A DNA stretch of 64,000 bases. It comes from TMED14 sp038145075 (GTDB taxonomy: Bacteria > Bacteroidota > Bacteroidia > Flavobacteriales > Schleiferiaceae). The stretch is taken from assembly GCA_038145075.1 (NCBI GenBank), contig JAYQOY010000003.1:3660-67659 (forward strand), in the 5' to 3' direction. Positions 24,131-32,892 of this stretch are shown here, piece by piece (positions within the stretch are counted from its first letter, which is position 1; each line of letters starts with the position of its first letter). Under the pieces are notes generated by a model. It saw nothing but the letters and a program-made list of their open reading frames with translations. It had not been told where the DNA came from and did no database searches. A program made the translations under genes and the position numbers.

Positions 24131-25293
24131 GGCTCCAAACGCCAGTCTTGGCGAAGGTGCACCCCGTTCTTGCCTGAAGGGTAGGCGGGGGCCTGCGCAA
24201 GGAAGCCACCGGACGCCACTTGGAAGCCCCACACATTTTTGTGCTCGTAGGCGACGACCCCGCGTTCGGTCACACGTGCCTGAACACTGTACCATCCTTC
24301 CATGAATGGCATGGCCTCAAAATGCACGTACACCTCACCGGATGCGGGCAATACAGAAGGCGCAAATCCATGGGCATGCATGGCCAGGGGCGCAATAAAT
24401 CGACCGTCATTGCCGTGCACGTTTAAACGAATGTCTACATCGTGCTGATCGCCCTCGCCTTCGTAGGCAATGCGCAGGGTATTGGCCACCCCGGTTTGCG
24501 GCGGGCCGGCCATCCACTCCATATCGGTCAGGCGCAGTTTGCCACTGCCTGAAGCCACCCCATGCCCGGAAGCAAACGCTTCTTTGGGGCCATGCGCTTG
24601 CTGCAAGTAGTCCGTAACCAGATCGGCCGAAGCGCCATAGCGCACTTTCTCGCCGCGGTCGAGCCAAAGGGACTGCGGACACAGGGACTGCAGGGCGTAG
24701 AGGTTGTGGGAGACGAAGAGCACGGTTCGGCCCTTTTCGCTCATTTGGGCCTCCATACTCTGCAAGCATTTGGCCTGGAAACTGGCATCGCCCACAGCCA
24801 AAACTTCATCCACCACTAAGATATCCGCATGCAAATGTGCGGCCACAGAAAAGCCCAAACGCACCTTCATGCCGCTCGAATAGTGCTTGATCGGGTGATC
24901 CATGTACTGGTCGTGCAGGCCGGCAAATTCCTGGATGGCTTCCATGCGCTGCGCCATTTCTGGACGCGACATGCCGTGCAAGGCACCGCTGAGGTAGACG
25001 TTTTCGCGGCCCGACAAATCGGGGTGGAAACCGGTGCCCACCTCGAGCAGGCTGGTCATTTGGCCGCGGTACTTATAGCCCCCTGCACTCGGATGCGTCA
25101 GGCCCGACAGCAGCTTCAGAAGCGTGGACTTGCCCGCACCATTGGGGCCCATAAGGCCGAGCGCGGACCCCGCGGCCACCTCCAAATCCAAGGGCTTCAA
25201 GGCCCAGTAGTGGGTGCCTTTAAAGGAGCCCCGGCCCAAATACCGTTTGGCCAGGCCCTGCGTTTGAAGGGCGAGGTGCGAAGGCAGGCTCAT
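24127..25293 (-). CDS. Polysaccharide ABC transporter ATPase with Wzt-type C-terminal domain
   Basis: A 388-aa protein. The nucleotide-binding domain (about 1-245) has Walker A GLMGPNGAGKSTLLKLLSG, signature HYSSGMKVRLGF, Walker B ADILVVDEVLAVGD and the switch His in LFVSHNL. The C-terminal 130 residues are a beta-rich extension like the Wzt C domain, which recognises the non-reducing-end modification of the glycan to be exported. It works with the permease encoded immediately upstream (4-nt overlap) to move undecaprenyl-linked polysaccharide across the inner membrane. The adjacent sulfotransferase could supply the recognised modification. Confidence 0.9.
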   Translation of the reverse strand: MSLPSHLALQTQGLAKRYLGRGSFKGTHYWALKPLDLEVAAGSALGLMGPNGAGKSTLLKLLSGLTHPSAGGYKYRGQMTSLLEVGTGFHPDLSGRENVYLSGALHGMSRPEMAQRMEAIQEFAGLHDQYMDHPIKHYSSGMKVRLGFSVAAHLHADILVVDEVLAVGDASFQAKCLQSMEAQMSEKGRTVLFVSHNLYALQSLCPQSLWLDRGEKVRYGASADLVTDYLQQAHGPKEAFASGHGVASGSGKLRLTDMEWMAGPPQTGVANTLRIAYEGEGDQHDVDIRLNVHGNDGRFIAPLAMHAHGFAPSVLPASGEVYVHFEAMPFMEGWYSVQARVTERGVVAYEHKNVWGFQVASGGFLAQAPAYPSGKNGVHLRQDWRLEP

Positions 25294-26123
25294 AGGTCGT
25301 CGATCAAGGTGCGTTCAACGGCTTTCAGGGCCCAGGTGCCCGTCACAAAGAGTCCAAAGGCCACCCCAAAGGAAATCAGGTGGTAGTCGTTCCAATGGCC
25401 CAGCCCTAGCCAGCCAAAGCGCATACCGTCGGCCACCCCGACAAAGGGATTGAGGTAGAGGAGCCACGCGTGGTCCCCCAGGGCGCTGGCGAAGCGTTCG
25501 GTCGGATAGGCGATAGGGGTCAGCAAAAAGAGGCCTTGCACCAAAAAGGGAAGCAGCGCCAAGCCGTCGCGGTAGCGCACCGAAAGGGCCGCCATCCAAT
25601 AGGCCAAGCCCAATGCGGCATAGAGGCCCATCGCCGCGAAGAGCAGCACCCAGTGCAGTCCCTCGACCCACATCCCCGTGGTCCAACCCCGATACACCCA
25701 AAACAGCAGCGTAGCCACCGAAAAATCCACTAGTGCCACTCCGGCTTTGCTCAGGGGGAGGGCGGTTCGGGGAAAGAAAACTTTACTGACGATGTGCTGG
25801 TTGTGCACCAAGCTCGGCGCACCCTGCAAAAGAATATGCTGGGCCATGAGCCAAGCGGGCAGGGCCGCAAAGGCGTAGAGGGGGTACGAAAGACCGTAAG
25901 GAGCCTCCACCTTCACAATCCACGAAAAGACGATCAGGACGATGGCGGCGGCTAGGAGGGGCTGTCCAATGGACCAGAGCCAACCCATGCGCGTTTGGGC
26001 GTAGCGCAACTGCAGGTCGCGTCGCGCAAAGGCCCAGGCGACGCTGCGCGCACGCCGAATCTCCGCAGCGCTCCTGCGCCACAACGGGTCTTTTGCGTGA
26101 ACAGTCGTTACCGATTTACTCAT
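25290..26123 (-). CDS. Polysaccharide ABC transporter permease (Wzm-like)
   Basis: A 277-aa ABC-2 permease with six hydrophobic segments. Typical N-terminal features are FARRDLQLRYAQTRMGWLWS (amphipathic entry helix) and IGQPLLAAAIVLIVFSW; the centre has HNQHIVSKVFFPRTALPLSK, and FLLTPIAYPTERF near the end lines the glycan channel in homologues. The start at ATG 26123 is chosen over a longer frame because it overlaps the upstream permease stop by only 8 nt and matches family length. Partner of the downstream Wzt-type ATPase. Confidence 0.9.
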   Translation of the reverse strand: MSKSVTTVHAKDPLWRRSAAEIRRARSVAWAFARRDLQLRYAQTRMGWLWSIGQPLLAAAIVLIVFSWIVKVEAPYGLSYPLYAFAALPAWLMAQHILLQGAPSLVHNQHIVSKVFFPRTALPLSKAGVALVDFSVATLLFWVYRGWTTGMWVEGLHWVLLFAAMGLYAALGLAYWMAALSVRYRDGLALLPFLVQGLFLLTPIAYPTERFASALGDHAWLLYLNPFVGVADGMRFGWLGLGHWNDYHLISFGVAFGLFVTGTWALKAVERTLIDDL

Positions 26124-27372
26124 AGCGTAGGGCTTCGATCGGATCCAATCGAGCCGCCTGACGCGCGGGGTACCACCCGGAGACAATGCCAACTAAAATG
26201 GAAACGATCAATGCTAAGATCATCCATTTTAGGGGGAAAACCGCAGGAGAATTCATTAATACGGCCATGCCGTTGCCGACGGCAAGCCCAAGGACCGTGC
26301 CCATCAGGCCTCCGATCAGGGAAACGAGAACGGCTTCGGACAGGAATTGTAAGACGATAATGCGCTGGTTGGCGCCCAGTGCTTTGCGGGTGCCGATCTC
26401 GCGGGTGCGTTCGGTCACGGAGACGAGCATGATGTTCATCAGCGCCACGGATGCCCCTAGTAGTGTGATAAAACCGATGAGGGCTGCGCCCATACTGACG
26501 GAACTCAGCGACTCGATCAAGATGGCCGAGAGGCTGTCGCTGCGTCGAATGTTGAAGTTGTTTTCCTCGCCGGGACGAAGTTTTCGGATCGCCCGCATGG
26601 CGGCCGTGGCCTGATCAATGGTAGCATCTAGGTACAGGGCATCGGGTGCCATAATGCTCGTCACATAGGACGAATAGGGGGTTCCAAAGTCCTGATGGCC
26701 CGTCATTAAGGGCAGGTAGACAATGTTGTCCGAGGCCATAAAGCCGCTGTTTCCTTTGGGCTTTGTAATGCCGATGACGGTGTAGGGTTTGTTGCCACTG
26801 ATCCGAATGCGCTTGCCCAGCGCCCCGCCGTTGGGGAAGAGTTTGGCCGCCACATCCGGAGCGATAAGGGCTACCGCGCGCGCCTCGTTTAATTCAATCG
26901 GGGAGAAGTAGCGCCCTTCGGCGAGCTCCAAGGCATTGACCTCGGGGTAGTGCTTGTCCGCGGCCATGACCCGAACGTTGGGATTCGTCTCCTCGCCTTC
27001 AAAGAAAATCACCGCTGTGCCCATTAAATCGTCGCTCACACTCGCCACGACGCCCTGTGCATCGAGATTCTCCCGAAGTTTGATCGCCGTGCGCAGCGGA
27101 ATTTGGGGTTGCTCTTTCTCACGCATCCCCCGGCGGCCAATCTGAATGTTCATCCCGCCTTGTTGAATCGTAAAGGTATTGGCGCCCATCGAGGTGAATT
27201 GGCCCGAAATACTGGACTCCATCACGCTCGTCGCCGTCAACATGCCCACCAGCGCCGTAATGCCAATAGCGATGATTAAAGCGGTTAAAACGGCCCGAAG
27301 TAGCTGAGCCCTAAGCGCTTGAACGGCCATTGTAAGGGCTTCAACGAGGATGGGGATGCGGAATTTCTGCAT
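26116..27372 (-). CDS. MacB/FtsX-type ABC transporter permease
   Basis: A 418-aa membrane protein with one N-terminal helix (LLRAVLTALIIAIGITALVG), a large periplasmic MacB-core-like domain (about 45-280) and three C-terminal helices of the FtsX domain, containing SVTERTREIGTRKALGANQR and GWYPARQAARLDPIEAL. These permeases work with a MacB/LolD-like ATPase, which is not encoded here, in mechanotransmission or lipoprotein/peptide export. The start MQKFRIPILVEAL at 27372 is family-like. A -7-like box TACCTTTA (27388-27381) lies 8 nt upstream. Confidence 0.87.
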   Translation of the reverse strand: MQKFRIPILVEALTMAVQALRAQLLRAVLTALIIAIGITALVGMLTATSVMESSISGQFTSMGANTFTIQQGGMNIQIGRRGMREKEQPQIPLRTAIKLRENLDAQGVVASVSDDLMGTAVIFFEGEETNPNVRVMAADKHYPEVNALELAEGRYFSPIELNEARAVALIAPDVAAKLFPNGGALGKRIRISGNKPYTVIGITKPKGNSGFMASDNIVYLPLMTGHQDFGTPYSSYVTSIMAPDALYLDATIDQATAAMRAIRKLRPGEENNFNIRRSDSLSAILIESLSSVSMGAALIGFITLLGASVALMNIMLVSVTERTREIGTRKALGANQRIIVLQFLSEAVLVSLIGGLMGTVLGLAVGNGMAVLMNSPAVFPLKWMILALIVSILVGIVSGWYPARQAARLDPIEALRYE

Positions 27373-27380
27373 AGTTCGTG

Positions 27381-27388
27381 TAAAGGTA
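27381..27388 (-). promoter_or_regulatory. -7-like box of the FtsX/Wzm/Wzt operon
   Basis: Minus-strand TACCTTTA, one mismatch to TAnnTTTG, 8 nt before the ATG at 27372. On the plus strand CACCTTTG (27412-27419) serves the divergent secreted-protein gene with 7 nt to its ATG. Confidence 0.45.
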
Positions 27389-27426
27389 GTGGGTGGATGG
27401 CTTGGCTTTTGCACCTTTGCAGTCCC

Positions 27427-28254
27427 ATGATGCTGAACAAATTACATGCCGCCTTCGCGGCCCTTGCCCTTTCTTTTGCGGCCCAGGCCCAATACGTGTA
27501 CGTGGACTTTAACGACACCACCCTCTCTGTGAATGGCCAAATCGTTGATTTGGACGTCAATCAGGATACGGCATTAGATTTTCGATTCACCTTGTTGCGC
27601 GATACCGGTACCACGACCAATTTGATTGATGCGGCGTTGGTTTCTCCTTTTGATTCCGTGAATGGCGCCATTTTGGGCCAGCAGCGCGGTCTCTTCCACT
27701 ACGCGGACCGCCTCGAGGTAGGGGACCTCATTGGCGCGACCTCCAGCTGGGCGGGCATGTCCCCTTCGGACGAGTACGGCACCATCGACTACCGCTTTGA
27801 CAGCGTGCACGATCCCTATTCGCAATGGCAAGCGCCGTATACGGATGGCTTTTTGGGTACCCGAACGGAAAAGAACGGCCAATTCATCTACGGATGGATT
27901 CGCCTCCAAATGGCCGCCGACGGCAAGTCCTTCACCCTGAAAGACTGTGCCTACCAGCAGAAAGCGGACAGCACCATGGAAGCGGGTCACCTCTGGATTT
28001 CCGTCCCTGAAGTCGGAATGGAAGGCTACACCTGGCGCGTGGCTCAAGGCGGTTTGTATCTCCATCGTCCTGCCAACCAGTCGGCTGCAGAGGTCCGGGT
28101 ACTAAGCCTTAACGGTCAAACGTTGCTCACGGGCACCTGGCGCGACGCCGAGTGGGTCATGCCCGTAGCTGCGCTACCCTCCTCCGTCGTGCTGCTCGTA
28201 GTGGAGTGCGAGGGCCGTCTTTGGATCGAGCGCATCCCGCTCGTTCAGCCCTGA
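27427..28254 (+). CDS. Secreted protein with probable T9SS C-terminal sorting domain
   Basis: A 275-aa protein with a Sec signal peptide (MLNKLHAAFAALALSF, cleavage after AQA near residue 22). The mature part is beta-rich with no enzyme motif. The last 70 residues follow the type A sorting-domain pattern: VRVLSLNGQTLLTG, then MPVAALPSSVVLLVV and RLWIERIPLV, i.e. G-Q-x-L strand, P-x-x-V-Y/V-L-L-V strand and a basic final strand. That would route it through the type IX secretion system to the cell surface. Two adjacent ATGs (27427, 27430) are possible starts. Function unknown. Confidence 0.7.
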   Translation: MMLNKLHAAFAALALSFAAQAQYVYVDFNDTTLSVNGQIVDLDVNQDTALDFRFTLLRDTGTTTNLIDAALVSPFDSVNGAILGQQRGLFHYADRLEVGDLIGATSSWAGMSPSDEYGTIDYRFDSVHDPYSQWQAPYTDGFLGTRTEKNGQFIYGWIRLQMAADGKSFTLKDCAYQQKADSTMEAGHLWISVPEVGMEGYTWRVAQGGLYLHRPANQSAAEVRVLSLNGQTLLTGTWRDAEWVMPVAALPSSVVLLVVECEGRLWIERIPLVQP

Positions 28255-28278
28255 GGCTAAAAAATTTCTTGTAATACA

Positions 28279-28300
28279 GTCGATTTGACAGAAAATCGAC
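28279..28300. promoter_or_regulatory. Inverted repeat upstream of aconitase
   Basis: Perfect 8-bp arms GTCGATTT and AAATCGAC with a 6-nt spacer, ending 23 nt before the aconitase -7 box. No T-run follows, so it looks more like an operator than a terminator of the gene upstream. Confidence 0.5.
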
Positions 28301-28323
28301 AGTGAATTCGGTTGTTTCCGAAG

Positions 28324-28331
28324 TATTTTTG
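28324..28331 (+). promoter_or_regulatory. -7 promoter box of aconitase gene
   Basis: TATTTTTG, a full TAnnTTTG match, 17 nt before the ATG at 28349. Confidence 0.65.
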
Positions 28332-28348
28332 CGTCAAATACCCAACGT

Positions 28349-30616
28349 ATGGCATTTGATATTGAAATGATCCGCAGCTTTTACGAGCGCTTTCCTAGGC
28401 GCGTGGCTGCGGCACGCAACGTGGTTGGACATCCGCTGACCCTTTCTGAAAAGATTTTGTACGCCCACCTTTGGCAGGGCGACGCGACCGAGGCCTACCA
28501 GCGCGGCGCTTCCTATGTGGATTTTGCACCGGACCGAGTGGCCATGCAGGATGCCACGGCTCAAATGGCCTTGCTTCAGTTCATGCAGGCGGGCCGGAAG
28601 AAAGTAGCCGTTCCTTCTACGGCGCATTGCGACCACTTGATCCAGGCCCGTGTAGGCGCTACGGCTGACCTCCAAGATGCGGTCAATAAGAGCAACGAGG
28701 TCTTCAACTTCTTGGCTTCGGTCTCTAACAAATACGGCATTGGCTTCTGGAAGCCCGGTGCAGGTATTATCCACCAAGTGGTTTTGGAAAATTACGCCTT
28801 CCCCGGCGGAATGATGATCGGTACAGACTCGCACACGGTAAATGCTGGCGGTCTGGGCATGGTAGCCATCGGTGTTGGCGGTGCAGACGCCGTGGACGTG
28901 ATGGCCGGTATGGCCTGGGAATTAAAGTTCCCCAAGCTCATCGGTGTGAAGTTGACCGGCGAACTCAACGGCTGGGCTTCTGCCAAGGACGTGATTCTCA
29001 AGGTAGCAGGCATCCTGACGGTGAAAGGTGGTACGGGAGCCATTGTCGAGTACTTCGGCGAAGGGGCAACCTCGCTCTCGTGTACTGGTAAAGGCACGAT
29101 ATGTAACATGGGTGCGGAAATTGGCGCCACCACCTCCACGTTTGCCTACGATGCCTCCATGGAGCGCTACCTGCGCGCCACGGACCGCAGCGATGTGGCC
29201 GATTTGGCCAATGCCGTGGCGGGTGAATTGACCGCCGATGCAGACGTCTATGCGCATCCGGAGAAGTACTTCGATCAAGTCATTGAAATCAACTTGTCCG
29301 AATTGGAGCCTCACGTGAACGGTCCATTTACGCCAGATTTGGCCACCCCCATCTCCAAGTTGGGCGAAGTGGCCAAGGCCAACGGCTGGCCCTTGGACGT
29401 GGAAGTGGGTCTGATCGGATCCTGCACCAACTCTTCCTACGAAGATTTGACCCGTGCCGCTTCGGTGGCCAAGCAGGCAGCTGCGAAGAAGCTGACCGTC
29501 AACGCGGAATATTCCGTAACCCCTGGTTCGGAGCAAGTGCGCTACACGGCGGAACGCGACGGCTTGCTCGGCGAGTTTGAAGCCATCGGCGGCAAAGTAT
29601 TCGCCAATGCCTGCGGTCCCTGTATTGGACAGTGGGCACGTGAGGGCGCCGATAAGGGCGAGAAGAACACCATCGTTCACTCCTTCAACCGCAACTTCGC
29701 CAAGCGTGCGGATGGCAACCCCAACACGCATGCCTTTGTGGCATCTCCTGAGCTGGTAACCGCCCTGGCCATTGCCGGACGTTTGGACTTTAATCCCTTG
29801 ACGGACACCCTTGTGAACCAAGACGGCGAGGCAGTTAAGCTCGATGCCCCTGTTGGTGAAGAACTCCCCGCCAAGGGCTATGCGGTCGAAGACGCGGGCT
29901 ACCAAGCCCCTGCAGAGGATGGCAGCGGTGTCGTCGTCGAAGTAAACCCCGAAAGCCAACGCCTTCAGTTGCTCGATTCGTTCNNNNNNNNNNNNNNNNN
30001 NNNNNNNNNNNNNNNNNNNNNNNNNNNNNNNNNNNNNNNNNNNNNNNNNNNNNNNNNNNNNNNNNNNNNNNNNNNNNNNNNNNNNNNNNNNNNNNNNNNN
30101 NNNNNNNNNNNNNNNNNNNNNNNNNNNNNNNNNNNNNNNNNNNNNNNNNNNNNNNNNNNNNNNNNNNNNNNNNNNNNNNNNNNNNNNNNNNNNNNNNNNN
30201 NNNNNNNNNNNNNNNNNNNNNNNNNNNNNNNNNNNNNNNNNNNNNNNNNNNNNNNNNNNNNNNNNNNNNNNNNNNNNNNNNNNNNNNNNNNNNNNNNNNN
30301 NNNNNNNNNNNNNNNNNNNNNNNNNNNNNNNNNNNNNNNNNNNNNNNNNNNNNNNNNNNNNNNNNNNNNNNNNNNNNNNNNNNNNNNNNNNNNNNNNNNN
30401 NNNNNNNNNNNNNNNNNNNNNNNNNNNNNNNNNNNNNNNNNNNNNNNNNNNNNNNNNNNNNNNNNNNNNNNNGGCAAGCCCTTGACGCTCGTCTTGACGC
30501 ATGCCGATGGCAGCCAAGATAGCATCGTCGTGAACCACACGTACAACGAGCAGCAGATCGCCTGGTTTAAGGCCGGCTCTGCCCTCAACTTGATCAAGCA
30601 AGAACAAGGTTTGTAA
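28349..30616 (+). CDS. acn: Aconitate hydratase (interrupted by an assembly gap)
   Basis: About 755 aa, the usual size of the mitochondrial-type aconitase in Bacteroidota, which interconverts citrate and isocitrate using a [4Fe-4S] cluster. Visible are VPSTAHCDHLIQA, GIIHQVVLENYAFPGG, GTDSHTVNAGGLGM, and the cluster cysteines in GSCTNSSYEDL and ANACGPCIGQW. Bases 29984-30472 are N. The 489 N equal 163 codons and keep the frame, and the total length is right, so the gene is probably intact with part of the swivel domain unread. It has its own promoter and an intrinsic terminator. Confidence 0.95.
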   Translation: MAFDIEMIRSFYERFPRRVAAARNVVGHPLTLSEKILYAHLWQGDATEAYQRGASYVDFAPDRVAMQDATAQMALLQFMQAGRKKVAVPSTAHCDHLIQARVGATADLQDAVNKSNEVFNFLASVSNKYGIGFWKPGAGIIHQVVLENYAFPGGMMIGTDSHTVNAGGLGMVAIGVGGADAVDVMAGMAWELKFPKLIGVKLTGELNGWASAKDVILKVAGILTVKGGTGAIVEYFGEGATSLSCTGKGTICNMGAEIGATTSTFAYDASMERYLRATDRSDVADLANAVAGELTADADVYAHPEKYFDQVIEINLSELEPHVNGPFTPDLATPISKLGEVAKANGWPLDVEVGLIGSCTNSSYEDLTRAASVAKQAAAKKLTVNAEYSVTPGSEQVRYTAERDGLLGEFEAIGGKVFANACGPCIGQWAREGADKGEKNTIVHSFNRNFAKRADGNPNTHAFVASPELVTALAIAGRLDFNPLTDTLVNQDGEAVKLDAPVGEELPAKGYAVEDAGYQAPAEDGSGVVVEVNPESQRLQLLDSFXXXXXXXXXXXXXXXXXXXXXXXXXXXXXXXXXXXXXXXXXXXXXXXXXXXXXXXXXXXXXXXXXXXXXXXXXXXXXXXXXXXXXXXXXXXXXXXXXXXXXXXXXXXXXXXXXXXXXXXXXXXXXXXXXXXXXXXXXXXXXXXXXXXXXXXXXXXXXXXXXXXGKPLTLVLTHADGSQDSIVVNHTYNEQQIAWFKAGSALNLIKQEQGL
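29984..30472. other. Assembly gap (489 N) inside acn
   Basis: Unread bases only. Frame is preserved across the gap. Confidence 0.99.
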
Positions 30617-30639
30617 GACCTAGGTTGATAAGTTCTCCG

Positions 30640-30672
30640 AGCCGCGGCCCCAAAAGGCTGCGGCTTTTTTTT
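30640..30672 (+). terminator. Rho-independent terminator after acn
   Basis: Arms AGCCGCGGCC and GGCTGCGGCT (one G-T pair) with loop CCAAAA, followed by eight T (30665-30672). The T-tract leads straight into the next gene's -7 box. Confidence 0.9.
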
Positions 30673-30679
30673 ACCTTCA
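30672..30679 (+). promoter_or_regulatory. -7-like box before the UMF1 transporter
   Basis: TACCTTCA (two mismatches to TAnnTTTG) ends exactly 4 nt before the ATG at 30684 and begins with the last T of the acn terminator. Confidence 0.4.
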
Positions 30680-30683
30680 AGCC

Positions 30684-31967
30684 ATGGAGGCATACAGCAA
30701 ACGGACCCAGCGCGGATGGGCCATGTACGATTGGGCCAACTCCTCGTACTCCCTCGTCATTGGCACCGCCATTTTCCCGATTTACTACGCCGCCGTGATG
30801 GAAGGTGCCGGGAAGACGACCTTCCCCTTTTTCTGGGGAGAGATATCCACCACGGCCGCCTACACCTTTGTCGTAGCGGCTTCCTTTCTGACCATCAGCA
30901 TTTTCACACCCTACCTCAGCGCCCTGGCGGAAATTGCGGGCAACAAGCGCAGCTTCATGCGCGGCTTTGTGTACACAGGGGCATTGGCCTGTATGGGCAT
31001 GTATGCGTTTACCGATGATGTGCTCTGGTGGGGTTTGCTATCGCCCTATCTCGCATCGCTCTGCTTCTCCGGCAGTCTGGTGTTTTACAATTCTTACCTC
31101 CCCGAAATTGCGCCCGCCGAGGAGCAAGACGCCCTTTCAGCCCGGGGATTTGCGTTGGGCTACCTGGGCAGTTCGTTGGTACTCATCGCCGCCTTGGCCG
31201 GCATCCAAAATCCCGAATGGTTTGGACAAAGCACCGGCTGGGTGACCCGAATGAGCTTCGTCGTCGTGGGCCTTTGGTGGCTCGGTTGGGGAGAATACGC
31301 CCTCTTCCGCCTGCCTTCCGGTCGGGGCGTTCATGCCCCCGTGAAAGAAAAAGGCTGGATCCGCGCGGCGTACCAGCGCTTGTTTGATGTCGTGCACGAA
31401 TTCCGCGGCATGCCGGGTGTAGAGCGCTTTCTGGTGGGCTTCTTCTTTGCATCCGCAGGCGTTCAAACGGTCATTCTCATTGCGTCCCTCTTCGGTTCCA
31501 AAGCTCTGGGTCTTGAAACAAGTGCGCTCATCACGACTATTTTGCTCATTCAATTTGTCGGCATCCTGGGGTCTTGGATCTTTTCCCGATTGAGCCGAAT
31601 GTGGGGCAACATCCGTGCCCTGGTCCTGGCCTCTTTCATCTGGGTAGCCATCTGTGCTCTGGCCTATTTTGTGGATTCTGAAGTCCAATTTTACCTTCTT
31701 GGCGCTGCCGTAGGTCTTGTGCTCGGCGGAATTCAATCCTTGGCTCGATCTACGTTCAGCAAGCTCTTACCTGCCGAAGGCGAACACGTCACCTACTTCG
31801 CCTTCTTTGACATTGCCGAGAAATTAGCGACCGTATTTGGCATGGTTGCCGTCGGTTGGTTGGAAACCAGCACCGGGGACTTGCGCTTGGCCGCTGCCAT
31901 GCTTTCGGTGTTTTTCTTTGTAGCCGTCCTCTTTTGGGGACGGGTCAGAATGGTACAGAAATTGTAA
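30684..31967 (+). CDS. MFS transporter, UMF1/Atg22-like family
   Basis: A 427-aa polytopic protein with about 12 helices. The N-terminal RGWAMYDWANSSYSLVI is the UMF1-family signature; TPYLSALAEIAGNKRSFM, SYLPEIAPAEEQDALSARGF and GGIQSLARSTFSKLLPAEGE are further family blocks. Related proteins include yeast Atg22, a vacuolar amino-acid effluxer; bacterial substrates are not established. Located after acn but with its own promoter, so a link to the TCA cycle is not implied. Confidence 0.9.
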   Translation: MEAYSKRTQRGWAMYDWANSSYSLVIGTAIFPIYYAAVMEGAGKTTFPFFWGEISTTAAYTFVVAASFLTISIFTPYLSALAEIAGNKRSFMRGFVYTGALACMGMYAFTDDVLWWGLLSPYLASLCFSGSLVFYNSYLPEIAPAEEQDALSARGFALGYLGSSLVLIAALAGIQNPEWFGQSTGWVTRMSFVVVGLWWLGWGEYALFRLPSGRGVHAPVKEKGWIRAAYQRLFDVVHEFRGMPGVERFLVGFFFASAGVQTVILIASLFGSKALGLETSALITTILLIQFVGILGSWIFSRLSRMWGNIRALVLASFIWVAICALAYFVDSEVQFYLLGAAVGLVLGGIQSLARSTFSKLLPAEGEHVTYFAFFDIAEKLATVFGMVAVGWLETSTGDLRLAAAMLSVFFFVAVLFWGRVRMVQKL

Positions 31968-31971
31968 TTTC

Positions 31972-32337
31972 ATGGCTATGAAACCGGCGCTATTTCTGAC
32001 TGCTTTCGCGATGCTCTCGGTGTTTTCGGGCTGTTACTACGACAATGCCGAAGAGCTCTATGGCACAACGCCTTGCGATGCTTCCGCAGTAACCTGGACC
32101 GCAGATATTCAACCCATGCTTCAAGCGAATTGTGTGTCCTGCCATTCAGGTGCTTCACCATCTGGCGGAAAGGACCTGAGTACGTATGCCAATGTGAAGA
32201 CCTACCTCGGTGGCGCAGTGAGTCGAATGAACAAGCCCCTAGGCGACCCGCTCATTATGCCCCCAAGTGGCCCTCTTTCCGCCTGTTCTTTAACTAAACT
32301 TGATGCGTGGGTTGCTGCCGGCGCATTGGAAAACTAA
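31972..32337 (+). CDS. Small heme-binding lipoprotein (c-type cytochrome-like)
   Basis: A 121-aa lipoprotein: signal peptide MKPALFLTAFAMLSVFSG with the lipid-attachment cysteine in SGCYYD. The mature part contains one CxxCH heme motif, NCVSCHSG (about residue 50), and a distal methionine in LIMPPSGP, the expected axial-ligand arrangement of a small c-type cytochrome or Planctomycete-type C domain. Starts 4 nt after the UMF1 gene. With the YceI and DUF5777 genes just downstream it forms a block that recurs in Bacteroidota; role in electron transfer or lipid/quinone handling is inferred only. Confidence 0.75.
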   Translation: MAMKPALFLTAFAMLSVFSGCYYDNAEELYGTTPCDASAVTWTADIQPMLQANCVSCHSGASPSGGKDLSTYANVKTYLGGAVSRMNKPLGDPLIMPPSGPLSACSLTKLDAWVAAGALEN

Positions 32338-32349
32338 TCCCAAACCCCT

Positions 32350-32892
32350 ATGAAAAAGACCCTTTTCCTTTCCATCGCACTTTTGGCGACTTTGTCGGCT
32401 TCGGCCCAGAAATTGGTTAGCCGTGACACCTATGTGCACTTCTTTTCGGAAACCCCCGTAGAAGACATCGAAGCATCGCTCAAAGACGGGGTAGGACTTA
32501 TTAACACGGCGAATAATGAGTTTGTCTTCCAAGTGACCATTCAGTCCTTCACCTTTGAAAAAGCCCTGATGCAGGAGCACTTCAATGAGAACTACATGGA
32601 GTCTACCAAGTACCCCAAAGGACTGTTTAAAGGAGCTATCAAAGGGGATGTGAATTTTGCCAAGCCAGGGACGTATACGGTGAAATTGGAGGGAACCATG
32701 ACCATCCACGGGAAGGACCGCGCTATGACGGTGCCCGCTACCATCTCCGTGACCAAAGAAGGCCTGGTAAACCTAGAATCCACCTTTATTGTGAAGCCCG
32801 GCGACCACGACATTGAGATCCCCAGCTTGGTAGTCACCAAAATTGCCAAGGAAATTGAAGTCAAGGTTAAGTCCACGCTTCGTGCGAGTTAA
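32350..32892 (+). CDS. YceI family periplasmic protein
   Basis: A 180-aa protein with signal peptide MKKTLFLSIALLATLSASAQ. The fold is the lipocalin-like YceI barrel: SRDTYVHFFSETPVEDIEAS, FVFQVTIQSFTFEKALMQEHF, NYMESTKYPKG (conserved Y-x-x-S-x-x-x-P), and the distal strands TIHGKDRAMTVPATI. YceI proteins bind polyisoprenoid or other amphiphilic lipids. It precedes and overlaps the DUF5777 gene by 11 nt, giving strong coupling, and follows a heme lipoprotein by 12 nt. Confidence 0.9.
   Translation: MKKTLFLSIALLATLSASAQKLVSRDTYVHFFSETPVEDIEASLKDGVGLINTANNEFVFQVTIQSFTFEKALMQEHFNENYMESTKYPKGLFKGAIKGDVNFAKPGTYTVKLEGTMTIHGKDRAMTVPATISVTKEGLVNLESTFIVKPGDHDIEIPSLVVTKIAKEIEVKVKSTLRAS

Noticed and set aside
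29984..30472. Frameshift or pseudogene in acn
   Set aside because: The gap length is a whole number of codons and total length equals that of intact aconitases.
28922..30607. Large minus-strand frame across acn
   Set aside because: Antisense shadow of aconitase created partly by the N run; no recognisable domain.
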